64,000 bases of DNA from Dyella jiangningensis (GCF_003264855.1 NZ_NFZS01000004.1:496001-560000), one strand, 5' to 3'; counted from the stretch's first letter, positions 17,156-27,349 are shown. Numbers and translations are program-made. Notes: generated by a model not told the origin, from the letters alone.

Positions 17156-17294
17156 TGTAGGAGCGCACCCAGTGCGCGATCAGGGGACCGCGTAAATCAT
17201 TGACCCGCGAAAGCCCGCCTTATGGCGGGCTTTTTTTGCGCATGACGCCTGCCGCATGCGCCGACGCCGATCGCGCACTGGGTGCGCTCCTACA
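17156..17294. repeat. REP-like inverted repeat, copy B, split around a terminator
   Basis: Left arm 17156-17179 and right arm 17271-17294 are the same 24-bp arms as copy A, but 91 bp apart instead of 31. The spacer contains the fimX terminator. It lies between the convergent fimX and rplS units. Confidence 0.85.
17210..17237 (+). terminator. Intrinsic terminator of fimX
   Basis: The stem GCCCGCC / GGCGGGC with a TTAT loop is followed by seven T residues. It lies 65 bp after the fimX stop, inside the spacer of REP-like copy B. Confidence 0.88.
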
Positions 17295-17323
17295 GAAAGC
17301 TGGCGCAGACAGTCGCTCAAACA

Positions 17324-17353
17324 AAAACCCCGCGGATCGCTCCGCGGGGTTTT
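17324..17353 (-). terminator. Intrinsic terminator of the rpsP-rimM-trmD-rplS operon
   Basis: A perfect 13-bp stem, AAAACCCCGCGGA / TCCGCGGGGTTTT, with a 4-nt loop and a T tract on the minus strand, 25 bp past the rplS stop. It can also act on rightward transcription. Confidence 0.9.
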
Positions 17354-17377
17354 CGGTATTTCGGTAAGACGCCGGGA

Positions 17378-17770
17378 TTACTCCGCGGCGGCAGCCTTCT
17401 TCGCGGCCTTGGCGGCCGAGACGGCGGCAACGTCTTCCTTGATGCGGGCAGCTTTGCCTTCCAGGTTGCGCAGGTAGTACAGCTTGGCGCCACGCACCTT
17501 GCCCTTGCGCTTCACTTCGACCGAGTCGATGGCCGGGCTGTGGGCCTGGAACACGCGCTCCACGCCGGTCCCGTGCGAGATCTTGCGCACGGTGAAGGCC
17601 GAATGCAGGCCGCGGCTGCGCTTGGCGATGACGACGCCCTCGAACGCCTGGACGCGCTCGCGGTTACCTTCCTTCACCTTCACGTTGACCACCACGGTGT
17701 CACCAGGGCCGAATTCCGGCAGCTGGCGGGTGATCTGCTCGGCTTCGAACTGTTCGATGATCTTGTTCAT
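17378..17770 (-). CDS. rplS: 50S ribosomal protein L19
   Basis: A large-subunit protein at the interface with the 30S subunit. The 130 residues contain the family hallmarks [23 protein letters not shown] and the [11 protein letters not shown] segment. The C-terminus ([10 protein letters not shown]) is an Ala/Lys tail longer than in E. coli L19 (115 residues). It is the last gene of the operon, 26 bp after trmD, with a strong terminator behind it. Confidence 0.97.
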   Translation of the reverse strand: MNKIIEQFEAEQITRQLPEFGPGDTVVVNVKVKEGNRERVQAFEGVVIAKRSRGLHSAFTVRKISHGTGVERVFQAHSPAIDSVEVKRKGKVRGAKLYYLRNLEGKAARIKEDVAAVSAAKAAKKAAAAE

Positions 17771-17796
17771 GGCAACACCTGTCTAATTTCTCGCCC

Positions 17797-18564
17797 TTAG
17801 TGGGCCGTATCGTCGTGCCGCGACTGCTGAGCATGCTCGCGACGGAATTCATCCAACAGCGCTCGGGATTCCGCATCCAGCGCGCGCTGCGCCAAAAGGT
17901 CGGGACGCCGCAACCAGGTCCGTCCCAGCGATTGCTTCAGGCGCCAACGGCGGATCGCCGCGTGGTCACCGGAGAGCAGTACGTCCGGTACGTCGCCCAG
18001 TGCGTCATGCACCGGTTTTGCATAGTGCGGGCAATCCAGCAGTCCGTCCGAAAACGAATCCTGCTGCGCCGACTGCGCGTCGTTCAACGCGCCGTCCTGC
18101 AAGCGGCCCACGGCGTCGATGATCACTGCCGCGCCCAGCTCGCCGCCGGACAGCACATAATCGCCGATGGAAATCTCCTCGTCGACCTCGTGCGCCAGCA
18201 GACGCTCGTCCACACCCTCGTAACGCCCACAGAGCAAGGCGATACGCGGCAGCTTCGCCAGCGCTTCCACCCTGCCCTGCGTCAGCCGCGCTCCCTGCGG
18301 ACTGAGGTAAATCACATGCACCGGTTCCGATGCGGCCTCGCGCACGGCCCTGAGGGCATCGCGCAAAGGCTGGATCAGCATCACCATCCCGGGCCCGCCG
18401 CCGCAGGTGCGGCCGTCCACGGTACGGTAATTGTCGGTGGCGAAGTCGCGCGGATTCCAGGTTTCCACCTGCAGCAACTCACGCTGCTGCGCACGTCCCA
18501 CGACACCCACGGCAGCACACTGACGCATGAAGTCGGGAAACAACGTGACGACGTCGATGCGCAT
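17797..18564 (-). CDS. trmD: tRNA (guanine-37-N1)-methyltransferase
   Basis: Methylates G37 of tRNAs reading CNN codons, which prevents frameshifting. The 255-residue SPOUT enzyme shows the trefoil-knot motifs [11 protein letters not shown] and [16 protein letters not shown], and the C-terminal DCPHYAKP and [13 protein letters not shown] segments. ATG at 18564 is preceded by GAGG and fixes the start ([12 protein letters not shown]). It lies between rimM and rplS. Confidence 0.97.
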   Translation of the reverse strand: MRIDVVTLFPDFMRQCAAVGVVGRAQQRELLQVETWNPRDFATDNYRTVDGRTCGGGPGMVMLIQPLRDALRAVREAASEPVHVIYLSPQGARLTQGRVEALAKLPRIALLCGRYEGVDERLLAHEVDEEISIGDYVLSGGELGAAVIIDAVGRLQDGALNDAQSAQQDSFSDGLLDCPHYAKPVHDALGDVPDVLLSGDHAAIRRWRLKQSLGRTWLRRPDLLAQRALDAESRALLDEFRREHAQQSRHDDTAH

Positions 18565-18597
18565 GATCCTCAACCCTTGTGGCGGCGCGTGGCGCGC

Positions 18598-19113
18598 TCA
18601 GAATTCAGGATCCCAGTCCACCACCATGCGCCCACCGGACAAGTCCACCGAACGCACATACGAACCCTGGATAAAAGGAATCAGCCGCTCACGCGTACCG
18701 TCCTTCACCACCACGACATCGTTGGCGCCGGTGGCGAACAGATGACTGACCCGCCCCAGTGCCACGCCTTCCGTGGTGACGACCTCCAGACCCTCGAGGT
18801 CGACCCAGTAATACTCATCCTTGCCGGGAGGCGGCAGCAGTTCGCGGGCGACATAGATGTCCTGTCCCACCAACGCTGCTGCTGCGTCTCGATCGTCCAC
18901 TTCAGGAAACTGGGCGATGAGCCCCTTGCCTTGCGGACGACCTTTGACTCCCGTGATCTCCGTTTCCACACCCGGCGCCGATGTGAGCAGCCAGGGTTGG
19001 TAGGTGAAGATCTTCGTGCGGGGCTCGGTCCAGGATTCGATCTTGAGCCAGCCCTGCACGCCATACAGTCCGACGATGCGTCCCACCAGGACGCGCCGAC
19101 CGGCTGCCGTCAT
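18598..19113 (-). CDS. rimM: 16S rRNA processing protein RimM
   Basis: Assists maturation of the 30S head and binds S19. The 171 residues have the N-terminal beta-barrel [20 protein letters not shown] and the C-terminal PRC-barrel with [13 protein letters not shown] and the end [12 protein letters not shown]. It starts 2 bp after the rpsP stop, which supports ATG 19113 over the longer frame. Confidence 0.95.
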   Translation of the reverse strand: MTAAGRRVLVGRIVGLYGVQGWLKIESWTEPRTKIFTYQPWLLTSAPGVETEITGVKGRPQGKGLIAQFPEVDDRDAAAALVGQDIYVARELLPPPGKDEYYWVDLEGLEVVTTEGVALGRVSHLFATGANDVVVVKDGTRERLIPFIQGSYVRSVDLSGGRMVVDWDPEF

Positions 19114-19115
19114 GC

Positions 19116-19370
19116 TCAGGCAGCCTGCTGCTTGCCGGCTTCCTTGACGAGGGAGGCGACCTTGTCGGTCAGCTGCGCACCCTTGCCAATCCACTCCTGG
19201 ACGCGAGCGACGTTCAGCTCAAGGCGCTTGTCCTTGCCCGAAGCCACCGGATTGTAGAAACCCACGTTCTCGATGCTGCGACCGTCGCGCTTGTTGCGCT
19301 GATCGGTGACAACGATGTGGTAGAACGGACGGCCCTTGGCGCCGCCGCGCGAAAGACGAATCTTGACCAT
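19116..19370 (-). CDS. rpsP: 30S ribosomal protein S16
   Basis: An early-binding 30S protein. The 84 residues start [20 protein letters not shown] and hold the conserved [12 protein letters not shown], followed by a short Lys/Ala tail. ATG at 19370 is the family start; the upstream in-frame residues are not conserved. It is first in the rpsP-rimM-trmD-rplS operon, with ffh 143 bp upstream on the same strand. Confidence 0.97.
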   Translation of the reverse strand: MVKIRLSRGGAKGRPFYHIVVTDQRNKRDGRSIENVGFYNPVASGKDKRLELNVARVQEWIGKGAQLTDKVASLVKEAGKQQAA

Positions 19371-19513
19371 AAATAAAAGCTCCAGAGTTGCCGGAATGCC
19401 GGCAGCACGCACGTGGCCGTGCGCGGTGAACGCGACATTTTAATGAATTTTGGGGAAAAAGGAAGAGCTGACAGATAGATCGGACCGAACATGTCGGCCC
19501 GATCCGTTCAGCC

Positions 19514-20896
19514 TCAGCGCATCGGCGGGAAACCGCCGCCCATGCCGCCCATACCCTTCATGGCGCCACGCATCTGCCGCAGCAGGCCCTTGGTGCCGCC
19601 CTTGGAGAGCTTGGACATCATCTTTTCCATCTGCATGTACTGCTTGAGCAGACGGTTCACGTCGGCCGGCTGCGTGCCCGAACCGCGTGCCACGCGGGCA
19701 CGGCGCGAGCCATTGAGCAGGTCCGGATGGCGACGTTCCTTCTTGGTCATCGACTGGATGATCGCGACCATGCGCTTGATCTCGCCGTCGTTGACCTTGG
19801 ATTTCACGTTCTCCGGCAGCGCGGACACGCCGGGCAGCTTGTCCATCAGGCCGGCCAGGCCGCCCATGTTGGTCATCTGCTCGAGCTGGTCGCGCATGTC
19901 GTTGAGATCGAAGCGCTTGCCCTTGATGACCTTCTCGGCGAGCTTCTGCGCCTTCTCCTGGTCGACCTTGCGCTCTACCTCCTCGACCAGCGACAGCACG
20001 TCGCCCATGCCGAGGATGCGCTGTGCGACGCGATCGGGATGGAACGGCTCCAGCGCATCGGTCTTCTCGCCGGCGCCGAGGAACTTGATCGGACGACCGG
20101 TGACATAGCGCACCGACAGCGCCGCACCACCGCGCGCATCGCCGTCGGTCTTGGTCAGCACCACGCCGGTGAGCGGCAGCGCCTCGGCAAACGCCTTGGC
20201 GGTATTGGCGGCGTCCTGGCCGGTCATGGAGTCGACCACGAACAGCGTTTCGACCGGCGTGATCGCGGCGTGCAGCGCCTTGATCTCCGCCATCATCGCT
20301 TCGTCCACGTGCAGGCGGCCGGCCGTGTCGACCAGCAACACGTCGACCACTTCGCGACGGGCCGCGGCGATCGCGTTCTTGGCGATATCGACCGGATTCT
20401 GGCCCGCCTCGGACGGGAAGAACTTGACGTCGACCTGCTCGGCCAGCGTGCGCAGCTGCTCGATGGCGGCCGGACGGTACACGTCGCAGCTCACCACCAT
20501 CACCTTCTTCTTCTTGCGCTCGGTGAGGAAGCGGGCGAGCTTGGCCACCGTGGTGGTCTTGCCGGCGCCCTGCAGGCCCGCCATCAGCACCACGGCCGGC
20601 GGCTGCTGGGCAAGGTTGAGCTCGGTGTTGGCCGTGCCCATCAGCGCGGTCAGCTCGTCGCTGACCACCTTCACCAGGGCTTGGCCCGGCGACAGGCTCT
20701 TGAGCACTTCCTGGCCCACCGCGCGCACCTTCACGCGCTCGATCAGCGCCTGCACCACCGGCAGGGCCACGTCGGCCTCCAGCAGGGCGATGCGCACTTC
20801 CCGCAGCGATTCGCGGATGTTTTCCTCGGTCAGGCGACCGCGGCCACGCAGGCGGTTGACGGTGGCGGAAAGGCGTTGGCTGAGCGATTCGAACAT
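19514..20896 (-). CDS. ffh: Signal recognition particle protein Ffh
   Basis: The GTPase that, with 4.5S RNA, targets nascent membrane proteins to FtsY. The 460 residues comprise the N domain (to about 90) and the G domain with GLQGAGKTTT (P-loop), DVYRPAAIEQL, DTAGRLHVDE, TKTDGDARGGA and LGAGEKTD. The Met-rich M domain ends in the Gly/Met tail MRGAMKGMGGMGGG. A partial hairpin near 19477-19503 separates it from rpsP but has no adjacent T tract, so read-through into the ribosomal operon is likely. Confidence 0.97.
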   Translation of the reverse strand: MFESLSQRLSATVNRLRGRGRLTEENIRESLREVRIALLEADVALPVVQALIERVKVRAVGQEVLKSLSPGQALVKVVSDELTALMGTANTELNLAQQPPAVVLMAGLQGAGKTTTVAKLARFLTERKKKKVMVVSCDVYRPAAIEQLRTLAEQVDVKFFPSEAGQNPVDIAKNAIAAARREVVDVLLVDTAGRLHVDEAMMAEIKALHAAITPVETLFVVDSMTGQDAANTAKAFAEALPLTGVVLTKTDGDARGGAALSVRYVTGRPIKFLGAGEKTDALEPFHPDRVAQRILGMGDVLSLVEEVERKVDQEKAQKLAEKVIKGKRFDLNDMRDQLEQMTNMGGLAGLMDKLPGVSALPENVKSKVNDGEIKRMVAIIQSMTKKERRHPDLLNGSRRARVARGSGTQPADVNRLLKQYMQMEKMMSKLSKGGTKGLLRQMRGAMKGMGGMGGGFPPMR

Positions 20897-20956
20897 GGCA
20901 GACAGGAGTCCAGGGACAAGCGACTAAATATAGCAGAGGCGTGGATCAGCACGGGA

Positions 20957-22273
20957 TCAGCGCCGCGGAGGCTGCGCTTTGACCCAATTGGAGATATCCC
21001 GGATGACCTGATCGTCCACGTGCGCCGGCGCCTGGTAGTCCGCTGGCGTGCCGCTGCTGCCTGCCGGCATGAACAGGTGGCTGAGGCCGTCGTATCGATG
21101 GAACGTGACCTGCGGTCGCCCCGCGAGCGCGCTTTGCCAGCGGGCGAAATCCTGCTGCGGCGACACCTGGAAGTCGCTGCCGCCCTGGAGCAGGAGCAGC
21201 GGGACGTGCAGGCCTTTGGCTACGGCCACCACGTCGTAGTCGCGCAGGCTCAGCTGGTAACTCTGCGGCACGCCTTCGAACGATCCCGTGGGATGCTTGC
21301 CAACGCCCGCCTCTGCCAGCCATTGCTTCTCGTCCGCGATGGCCTTCAGGCCGTGGGCCACCTGCTCGTCGCTCATTCCCCGTCGCTTGCCCACCTCGCG
21401 CACCTGCTGGGCCTGCACGTCCAGCAACGATCGTGCAGGCGCGGCCAGCAGGACCAATCCGGCCAATCCCGGGTTCCGCTGCCCGATGCGTGGCGCCATG
21501 TAAGCACCCAGGCTATGCCCGAGCACGAACACCCGGTGCGGATCAATGCCGGGCTGCGAGCCCGCCAACCGGGTTGCCGTCAGCGCGTCGTCGGTGACTT
21601 CGTCATCGATGGTCACGTCGGTGGTCGCCGCCATCCGCGTCGCATAGGTCAAGCTGCGCTTGTCGTAGCGAAGACTGGCGATGCCCGCGGCCGCGAGACC
21701 CTGCGCGATGTCGCGGAACGGCTTGTTCGGACCGATGGTTTCGTCGCCGTCGTGAGGGCCTGAGCCCGCGACCAACACGACGACAGGAAACGGCCCCTCG
21801 CCGGCCGGCAGAGTGAGAATGCCGGGCAGCGGCCCGAGCGGCGTCGACACGGCAAGACGCCGCTCGCCGGTTCCAAGCGCCTCCGTCGACACGGATGACG
21901 GCATCGGCAGAAAACGCAACCCACTGACCTCGCCTTCACCATTGCAGGCGACGCGCATGACCAACTGCCCCTGGGCGAAATGCAAAGGCGTTTCGACCGT
22001 GCCGCTGTCCTGCGCGCCGGCCTTGGGAGCGTCCGCACGCTCGAATGCGCCGAACTTCGTCGGCAGCATGTGCTGCCAGATATCGCCGAGCCTTGGCGCA
22101 TCCACGGCGGCCTTCACACGCCCGTCAAAATGGCGGGTCGCCGCAGCAAAGTCGCCTTTGCGCAAGGCGTCGATGATGTCGGCCGATCGCGCCATGCACG
22201 TGTCCGCCGCGGCCTGTGCCATGACGGCCCAGCCCATCAAACCCGCGCACGCGATCAGGCTCACCCGGCGCAT
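20957..22273 (-). CDS. Exported alpha/beta hydrolase with N-terminal DUF3887-like domain
   Basis: 438 residues. A signal peptide (MRRVSLIACAGLMGWAVMAQA) precedes a DUF3887-like region (about 25-115). The serine hydrolase domain that follows has the oxyanion region VVLVAGSGPHDGD, nucleophile elbow GHSLG, and a late HLFMPAG His. Such proteins are annotated as dienelactone-hydrolase-like or acyl-CoA thioester hydrolases. The substrate cannot be read from sequence, and the protein is expected in the periplasm. It is divergent from the CcsA-like gene, 127 bp away, and convergent with nothing; ffh lies downstream on the same strand. Confidence 0.78.
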   Translation of the reverse strand: MRRVSLIACAGLMGWAVMAQAAADTCMARSADIIDALRKGDFAAATRHFDGRVKAAVDAPRLGDIWQHMLPTKFGAFERADAPKAGAQDSGTVETPLHFAQGQLVMRVACNGEGEVSGLRFLPMPSSVSTEALGTGERRLAVSTPLGPLPGILTLPAGEGPFPVVVLVAGSGPHDGDETIGPNKPFRDIAQGLAAAGIASLRYDKRSLTYATRMAATTDVTIDDEVTDDALTATRLAGSQPGIDPHRVFVLGHSLGAYMAPRIGQRNPGLAGLVLLAAPARSLLDVQAQQVREVGKRRGMSDEQVAHGLKAIADEKQWLAEAGVGKHPTGSFEGVPQSYQLSLRDYDVVAVAKGLHVPLLLLQGGSDFQVSPQQDFARWQSALAGRPQVTFHRYDGLSHLFMPAGSSGTPADYQAPAHVDDQVIRDISNWVKAQPPRR

Positions 22274-22400
22274 CGCTTTCTCCCTGGCAAAGTGGGTTGC
22301 CCCAAGGACGCGACCGTACCCGTGGCGAACCTTGGGCAAACCGTCGCGTCCCTGCAAGTGCCGTTCACGCGCTGACGACCCTGTGCCACACTTGCCCGCC

Positions 22401-23204
22401 ATGCTGACCGCCGCCGCACTGATCGCCATCGTCGACTACCTGCTCGCCGCGGGTCTTCCCACGTGGCCGCTGTTTGCGCGCCACAACACCTCGTCGGTGC
22501 TTCAACGCGTGGCGCTGGCCGCGGCCACTGTGGCGGTGCTCACGCATGCAACCATCCTGCTCAGCCTGCACAGCGGCACGCTGGACCTGCACTTTTTCGC
22601 GGCGTTGTCCCTGGTGGCCTGCGTCGTCTCGGCGCTGACCCTGGTCGTGAACATCTGGCGTCCGGTGGCGGCCTTGGGCGGCATCGTCTTTCCACTGTCC
22701 GCGCTGCTGCTGGCCGTCGACACCTTCGCCGCACCGCCCACCGCCCCGCAACCGCTGGAATGGCAGATCAAGCTGCATGTCACGGTGGCGCTGCTGGCCT
22801 TCAGCGTGCTCTCCATCGCGGCCGTGCTTGCCATACTGCTGGCCATCCAGGAGCGCGCGCTGCGCCATCGCCAGTTTGGACCATGGCTGCGCTCACTGCC
22901 CCCGCTGACGCTGACTGAAACCCTGTTGTTCCGACTGATCGGCGCGGGCTTCCTGCTGCTCACGCTCACGCTGCTGACCGGCATCCTGTTCGTCGACAAC
23001 CTGTTCGGGCAGCACCTCGTGCACAAGACGGTGTTGTCGATCATCGCGTGGCTCGTGTTCGGCGCGCTGCTGTTCGGACGCTGGCGTTACGGGTGGCGCG
23101 GCCGCAGCGCCGTCAACCTCACCCTGGTCGGCATGGGCGTGCTGCTGCTTGCCTTCTTCGGCACCAAGGCGGTGCTGGAGCTGATACTGCATCGCATGCC
23201 ATGA
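22401..23204 (+). CDS. CcsA/YpjD-like cytochrome c assembly family membrane protein
   Basis: A 267-residue integral membrane protein with about eight hydrophobic segments. It matches the cytochrome-c-assembly (CcsA/CcmC-type) family, with conserved His residues in [15 protein letters not shown] and [14 protein letters not shown]. In gammaproteobacteria this YpjD-type gene commonly lies next to ffh, as it does here two genes away. It may handle heme or be a relic; the function is not proven. Its stop overlaps the purU start (ATGA). Confidence 0.8.
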   Translation: MLTAAALIAIVDYLLAAGLPTWPLFARHNTSSVLQRVALAAATVAVLTHATILLSLHSGTLDLHFFAALSLVACVVSALTLVVNIWRPVAALGGIVFPLSALLLAVDTFAAPPTAPQPLEWQIKLHVTVALLAFSVLSIAAVLAILLAIQERALRHRQFGPWLRSLPPLTLTETLLFRLIGAGFLLLTLTLLTGILFVDNLFGQHLVHKTVLSIIAWLVFGALLFGRWRYGWRGRSAVNLTLVGMGVLLLAFFGTKAVLELILHRMP

Positions 23205-24061
23205 GCGCCGCCGGCCAGTTCGTGCTCACGCTGTCCTGTCCGGATCGTGCCGGCATCGTGGCGGCGGTCTCGAACCACCTGGCCGCCAACCAATGCAACA
23301 TCGTGGAAGCCCAGCAGTTCGGCGACGCCGAAACCGGCCGCTTCTTCATGCGCCTGGTATTCGAGAGCACGCAACATGGGCCAGAGGCCCTGCGCACAGG
23401 GCTCGACGGCTTTGCCCCCTCGCTGAAGATGCAGTGGACGCTGCGTGACCGCTCGCAGCGCCGGCGCGTGATGCTGCTGGTATCGAAGTTCGATCATTGC
23501 CTCGCGGACACCTTGTACCGCTGGCGGATCGGCGAGTTGCCGATGGACATCGTGGGCGTGGTGGCCAACCATCCGATCGAGACCTATCGCCACCTCGACT
23601 TCGACGGCATTCCGTTCCATTACCTGCCGGTCGACCGCGACAGCAAGGTCCAGCAGGAAGCCCAGCTATGGTCGCTGATCGAGCAATCGGGCGCCGAACT
23701 GGTCGTGCTTGCACGTTACATGCAGGTGCTTTCCAGCGAGCTTGCCGATCGCCTCGCTGGCCGCTGCATCAATATCCATCACTCGTTCCTGCCGGGATTC
23801 AAGGGCGCCCGCCCGTATCACCAGGCACACCGGCGCGGCGTCAAGCTGATCGGCGCCACGGCCCACTTCGTGACCACCGATCTCGACGAAGGCCCGATCA
23901 TCGAGCAGGACATCGAACGCGTGACGCACGCGGACACGCCCGACGACCTGATCCGCATCGGCCGTGACATCGAACGGCGCGTATTGGCGCGCACACTCCG
24001 CCTTTATCTTGATGATCGTGTGCTGCTCAATGGCAGCAAGACCGTGGTTTTCCATTCCTGA
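23201..24061 (+). CDS. purU: Formyltetrahydrofolate deformylase
   Basis: Hydrolyses 10-formyl-THF to THF and formate, balancing one-carbon pools. The 286 residues consist of an N-terminal ACT domain ([18 protein letters not shown]) and a formyltransferase-fold catalytic domain with [30 protein letters not shown] and GATAHFVT (catalytic His and neighbours). ATG at 23201 overlaps the previous gene by 4 bp. The GST gene follows 12 bp later. Confidence 0.95.
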   Translation: MSAAGQFVLTLSCPDRAGIVAAVSNHLAANQCNIVEAQQFGDAETGRFFMRLVFESTQHGPEALRTGLDGFAPSLKMQWTLRDRSQRRRVMLLVSKFDHCLADTLYRWRIGELPMDIVGVVANHPIETYRHLDFDGIPFHYLPVDRDSKVQQEAQLWSLIEQSGAELVVLARYMQVLSSELADRLAGRCINIHHSFLPGFKGARPYHQAHRRGVKLIGATAHFVTTDLDEGPIIEQDIERVTHADTPDDLIRIGRDIERRVLARTLRLYLDDRVLLNGSKTVVFHS

Positions 24062-24073
24062 CGGGAGAAGCTC

Positions 24074-24682
24074 GTGGAACTGATCGGCATGCTCGACTCG
24101 CCCTACGTACGCCGCACGGCGATTTCCCTGCGACTGCTGGGCATTCCATTCACGCACCGCAACTGGTCGGTATTCCGCAACTTCGACGAGTTCCAACGGG
24201 TGAACCCGCTGGTAAAAGCGCCCACGCTGGTGCTGGACGATGGCACGCTGCTCACCGAGTCCGGCCTGATCATCGACTGGGCACAATCCATCAGCCGCAA
24301 AGCGGCGCTGATGCCCGACGACGCCACGCAGCGCCTGCGCGCCACACGCCTCATCGGCATCGCCATCGCCGCCAGCGAGAAGAGCGTGCAGATCGTGTAC
24401 GAGCACAAGCGCGAGGAAGACAAGCGCGATGCCGGCTGGCTGCAGCGTGTACGGGGACAGCTGCAGTCGGCCTGTAATCTCCTCGAACGTGAACTGGACG
24501 GCGTGCAGGGCTGGTTGTTTGGCGACGCGCCTACACAGGCTGACGTATCGATTGCCGTGGCATGGGGTTTTACCCAGATCGTTGCGGCCGATGTCATCGA
24601 CGCGAAGGTCTATCCGACGCTGGCGACATTCTCGCAGCGGGCGGAGCAACATCCGGATTTCGCGGCGCTACCGCCGGTATAA
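24074..24682 (+). CDS. Glutathione S-transferase family protein
   Basis: A 202-residue cytosolic GST: thioredoxin-like N-domain (MELIGMLDSPYVRRTAISLRLL, cis-Pro in VKAPTLV, then LTESGLIIDW) and an alpha-helical C-domain. The N-terminal Ser in SPYVRR is the likely glutathione-activating residue. It starts with GTG at 24074 behind a GGGAGAAG ribosome-binding site. It is the last gene of the ccsA-purU-GST unit; REP-like copy C follows 17 bp later. The substrate is unknown. Confidence 0.87.
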   Translation: MELIGMLDSPYVRRTAISLRLLGIPFTHRNWSVFRNFDEFQRVNPLVKAPTLVLDDGTLLTESGLIIDWAQSISRKAALMPDDATQRLRATRLIGIAIAASEKSVQIVYEHKREEDKRDAGWLQRVRGQLQSACNLLERELDGVQGWLFGDAPTQADVSIAVAWGFTQIVAADVIDAKVYPTLATFSQRAEQHPDFAALPPV

Positions 24683-24699
24683 AGCGGCGAACCTGTCGT

Positions 24700-24782
24700 T
24701 GTAGGAGCGCACCCAGTGCGCGACCGCAAAGCCGCGGCGTCATTGCTCCGTAGGCTTTTCGCGCACTGGGTGCGCTCCTACA
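24700..24782. repeat. REP-like inverted repeat, copy C
   Basis: Perfect 24-bp arms, 24700-24723 and 24759-24782, with a 35-bp spacer. It lies between the convergent GST and radA genes. Confidence 0.9.
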
Positions 24783-24808
24783 GAACGATCAAGAACCTGC
24801 GCAGCTGG

Positions 24809-26188
24809 TTAACGGCACGCATCCAGCGCCTGCGACAGGCGCTCCACCGCCACCACTTCCATCTCACCCACCTTGCCCTTCTTCGGCGCGTTCGCCTTGG
24901 GCACGATGGCCTTCTGGAAGCCGTGGTGTGCGGCCTCCTTCAAACGCTCCTCACCGTTGGGCACAGGACGGATTTCGCCAGACAAGCCCACTTCACCGAA
25001 CGCGATGGTCTTCTCCGGCAACGGGCGGTCGCGTAGCGACGACAGCACCGCCAGCAGCACCGGCAAGTCGGCGGCGGTTTCCTGCACGCGGATGCCACCC
25101 ACGACATTGACGAACACGTCCTGGTCGTACGCCGCGACGCCGCCGTGACGGTGCAGCACGGCAAGCAACATCGCCAGGCGATTCTGCTCCAGGCCCAGCG
25201 CCACGCGGCGCGGATTGCCCAGGGAAGACTGGTCGACCAGCGCCTGCACCTCCACCAACAGGGGCCGCGTGCCTTCGCGCGTCACCATCACCGCGCTGCC
25301 GGAAGTCGGACCGCTGTGTGCAGACAAAAAGATCGCCGACGGATTGGGCACTTCGCGCAGGCCCTTTTCCGACATGGCGAACACGCCCAGTTCGTTCACC
25401 GCACCGAAGCGGTTCTTGAAGGCGCGCAGCACGCGGAAGCGGCTACCGGATTCGCCTTCGAAGTACAGCACCGCGTCCACCATGTGCTCGAGCACGCGCG
25501 GACCGGCGATGCCACCCTCCTTGGTGACGTGGCCCACCAGGAACACCGAGGTGCCGGTTTCCTTGGCGAAGCGCGTGAGCTTGGCCGCCGACTCGCGCAC
25601 TTGGCTCACCGAGCCCGGCGCCGCGGTAAGCAGTTCTGTCCAGATGGTCTGGATCGAGTCGATCACCAGCACACGCGGGCGGCTATTCAGTGCCTGCTCG
25701 ATGATGCGCTCGATGCAGGTTTCCGCCAGCGCGTGCAATGGACCCAACGGCAAGTCCAGGCGTTGCGCGCGGGACGCCACCTGCGCGAGCGATTCCTCAC
25801 CCGTGACGTAGACACTGGGTACACGGGAGCCCAGCGTGCCGAGCATTTGCAGCAACAGCGTGGACTTGCCGATGCCCGGGTCGCCGCCAATCAGCACCAC
25901 CGAGCCATCCACGAGGCCGCCACCCAGCACGCGATCGAGCTCGCCGATACCGGTGAGCGTGCGCGACTCCGCGGTGAGTGCCACCGCCGTGAGCGGCGTG
26001 ACCTTCGGCGAACCCGCTGCCGCGCCGGCATAGCCGGTCGTGCGCGCCGCAGCCACCGACTTGATCGACGGCTGCACCACGAATTCGCTCAGCGTGTTCC
26101 ACGCGTTGCATTCGATGCACTGGCCCTGCCATTTGGAATGCTCGGCGCCGCAGTCGGCACAGACATAGGCGGTCTTGGCTTTGGCCAT
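24809..26188 (-). CDS. radA: DNA repair protein RadA
   Basis: A DnaB-type helicase that promotes branch migration in recombination. 459 residues. The zinc finger is Cys10/Cys13/Cys24/Cys27. The Walker A is GGDPGIGKST, followed by the RadA-specific KNRFG loop and a C-terminal Lon-protease-like domain (VFVNVVGGIRVQE, GEVGLSGEIRPV). It is the last gene of the rpsF-to-radA series, 72 bp after alr. Confidence 0.96.
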   Translation of the reverse strand: MAKAKTAYVCADCGAEHSKWQGQCIECNAWNTLSEFVVQPSIKSVAAARTTGYAGAAAGSPKVTPLTAVALTAESRTLTGIGELDRVLGGGLVDGSVVLIGGDPGIGKSTLLLQMLGTLGSRVPSVYVTGEESLAQVASRAQRLDLPLGPLHALAETCIERIIEQALNSRPRVLVIDSIQTIWTELLTAAPGSVSQVRESAAKLTRFAKETGTSVFLVGHVTKEGGIAGPRVLEHMVDAVLYFEGESGSRFRVLRAFKNRFGAVNELGVFAMSEKGLREVPNPSAIFLSAHSGPTSGSAVMVTREGTRPLLVEVQALVDQSSLGNPRRVALGLEQNRLAMLLAVLHRHGGVAAYDQDVFVNVVGGIRVQETAADLPVLLAVLSSLRDRPLPEKTIAFGEVGLSGEIRPVPNGEERLKEAAHHGFQKAIVPKANAPKKGKVGEMEVVAVERLSQALDACR

Positions 26189-26260
26189 CCGGAATCCCCG
26201 AAAAACGTTGCTTGATGCGCTGAGCTTAGCCGGCCGCCATCGCAGGTGGCGAGACGCGGA

Positions 26261-27349
26261 TCAGGACTCGTCTTCGACGAACAACACGCGTCGGGTCATG
26301 CCGCAGGTCAGGTCATAGGAGATGGTGCCGGCCTGCGACGCAACGACCTCCACCGGGAGTTCCGGCCCCCACAGTGTGACGCGATCGCCCACCGCGGCTT
26401 CCGGTGCAGCGCGCAGATCCAGCGTGATCAGGTCCATGGAGACACGACCGATGAGCGGCACCTGCCGGTCACCGACCAGCACTGGCGTGCCAGCCACGGC
26501 ACTGCGCGGGTAGCCATCGCCATAGCCCACCGCGGCGACGCCAACCGGCATGTCTTCCGGGCAAGTCCAGGTGCCGTTATAGCCAATGCGTTCGCCCCGG
26601 CCGATGCGGTTGATGGCGATCAGCCGCGTGCTCAGCGTCATCGCAGGACGAAAACCGAAGTCCGCGCCCGACTTGCCGTCCACTACCGACAACCCGTACA
26701 GCAGGCCGCCCGTACGCACCCAATCACCCTTCGCCTCGGCCCAACCGAGCACGGCCGCCGAGTTGGAGAGCGAGCGAGGGCCGCGCAATCCTTGCGTTGC
26801 CTTGGCAAAACGCGCGATCTGAGCCATCGTTTCCGTGCCGCCGAAAACTTCGGACTCGGCGAAATGCGTCAGCAAGCCGATCTCCGGATCGATGCCCGGC
26901 ATCGCCGCAAGCTGCGCATGCACGAAGGCGACCGCTTCCGGTGCAAAACCGAGGCGGTGCATGCCGCTGTCGACCTTCAGCCACACGCGCAGCGAGCCGC
27001 GTGCGGGTGACGCCGCCTTCAACCAGTGCAGCTGTTCCTCGTGATGAATCGCGGCATCGAGGTTCAGGCGCTGCATTTCGGCGATATCGCTTGCGCGATC
27101 GGGCCCCGACAACACCACGATCCGCTGCCGATGACCCGCCGCGCGCAAGCGCAGGCCATCCCCGAGTGCCGCCACGGCAAAGGCATCGGCGTCGCCGTCC
27201 AATGCTCGTGCAACACGCTCCAAGCCATGGCCATACGCATCGGCCTTCACCACGGCCATGACCCTGGCGGGAGCCGCCAATTGCTTGATGCGGGCGAGAT
27301 TGTGGCGCAAGGCGCCCAGATGGATGGTGGCGACGGTCGTGCGGCTCAT
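26261..27349 (-). CDS. alr: Alanine racemase
   Basis: PLP enzyme that interconverts L- and D-alanine for peptidoglycan. The 362 residues contain the PLP lysine Lys35 in VVKADAYGHG, the catalytic Tyr region GERIGYNGT, GYGDGYPR, and GRVSMDLITLD. ATG at 27349 (MSRTTVATIHLG) is used. It is between dnaB and radA as in many gammaproteobacteria, but two small envelope genes intervene between dnaB and alr. Confidence 0.95.
   Translation of the reverse strand: MSRTTVATIHLGALRHNLARIKQLAAPARVMAVVKADAYGHGLERVARALDGDADAFAVAALGDGLRLRAAGHRQRIVVLSGPDRASDIAEMQRLNLDAAIHHEEQLHWLKAASPARGSLRVWLKVDSGMHRLGFAPEAVAFVHAQLAAMPGIDPEIGLLTHFAESEVFGGTETMAQIARFAKATQGLRGPRSLSNSAAVLGWAEAKGDWVRTGGLLYGLSVVDGKSGADFGFRPAMTLSTRLIAINRIGRGERIGYNGTWTCPEDMPVGVAAVGYGDGYPRSAVAGTPVLVGDRQVPLIGRVSMDLITLDLRAAPEAAVGDRVTLWGPELPVEVVASQAGTISYDLTCGMTRRVLFVEDES

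Noticed and set aside
19477-19503. Hairpin between ffh and rpsP as a terminator
   Set aside because: The stem has a mismatch and no directly adjacent T tract, so I did not call a terminator; read-through is likely.
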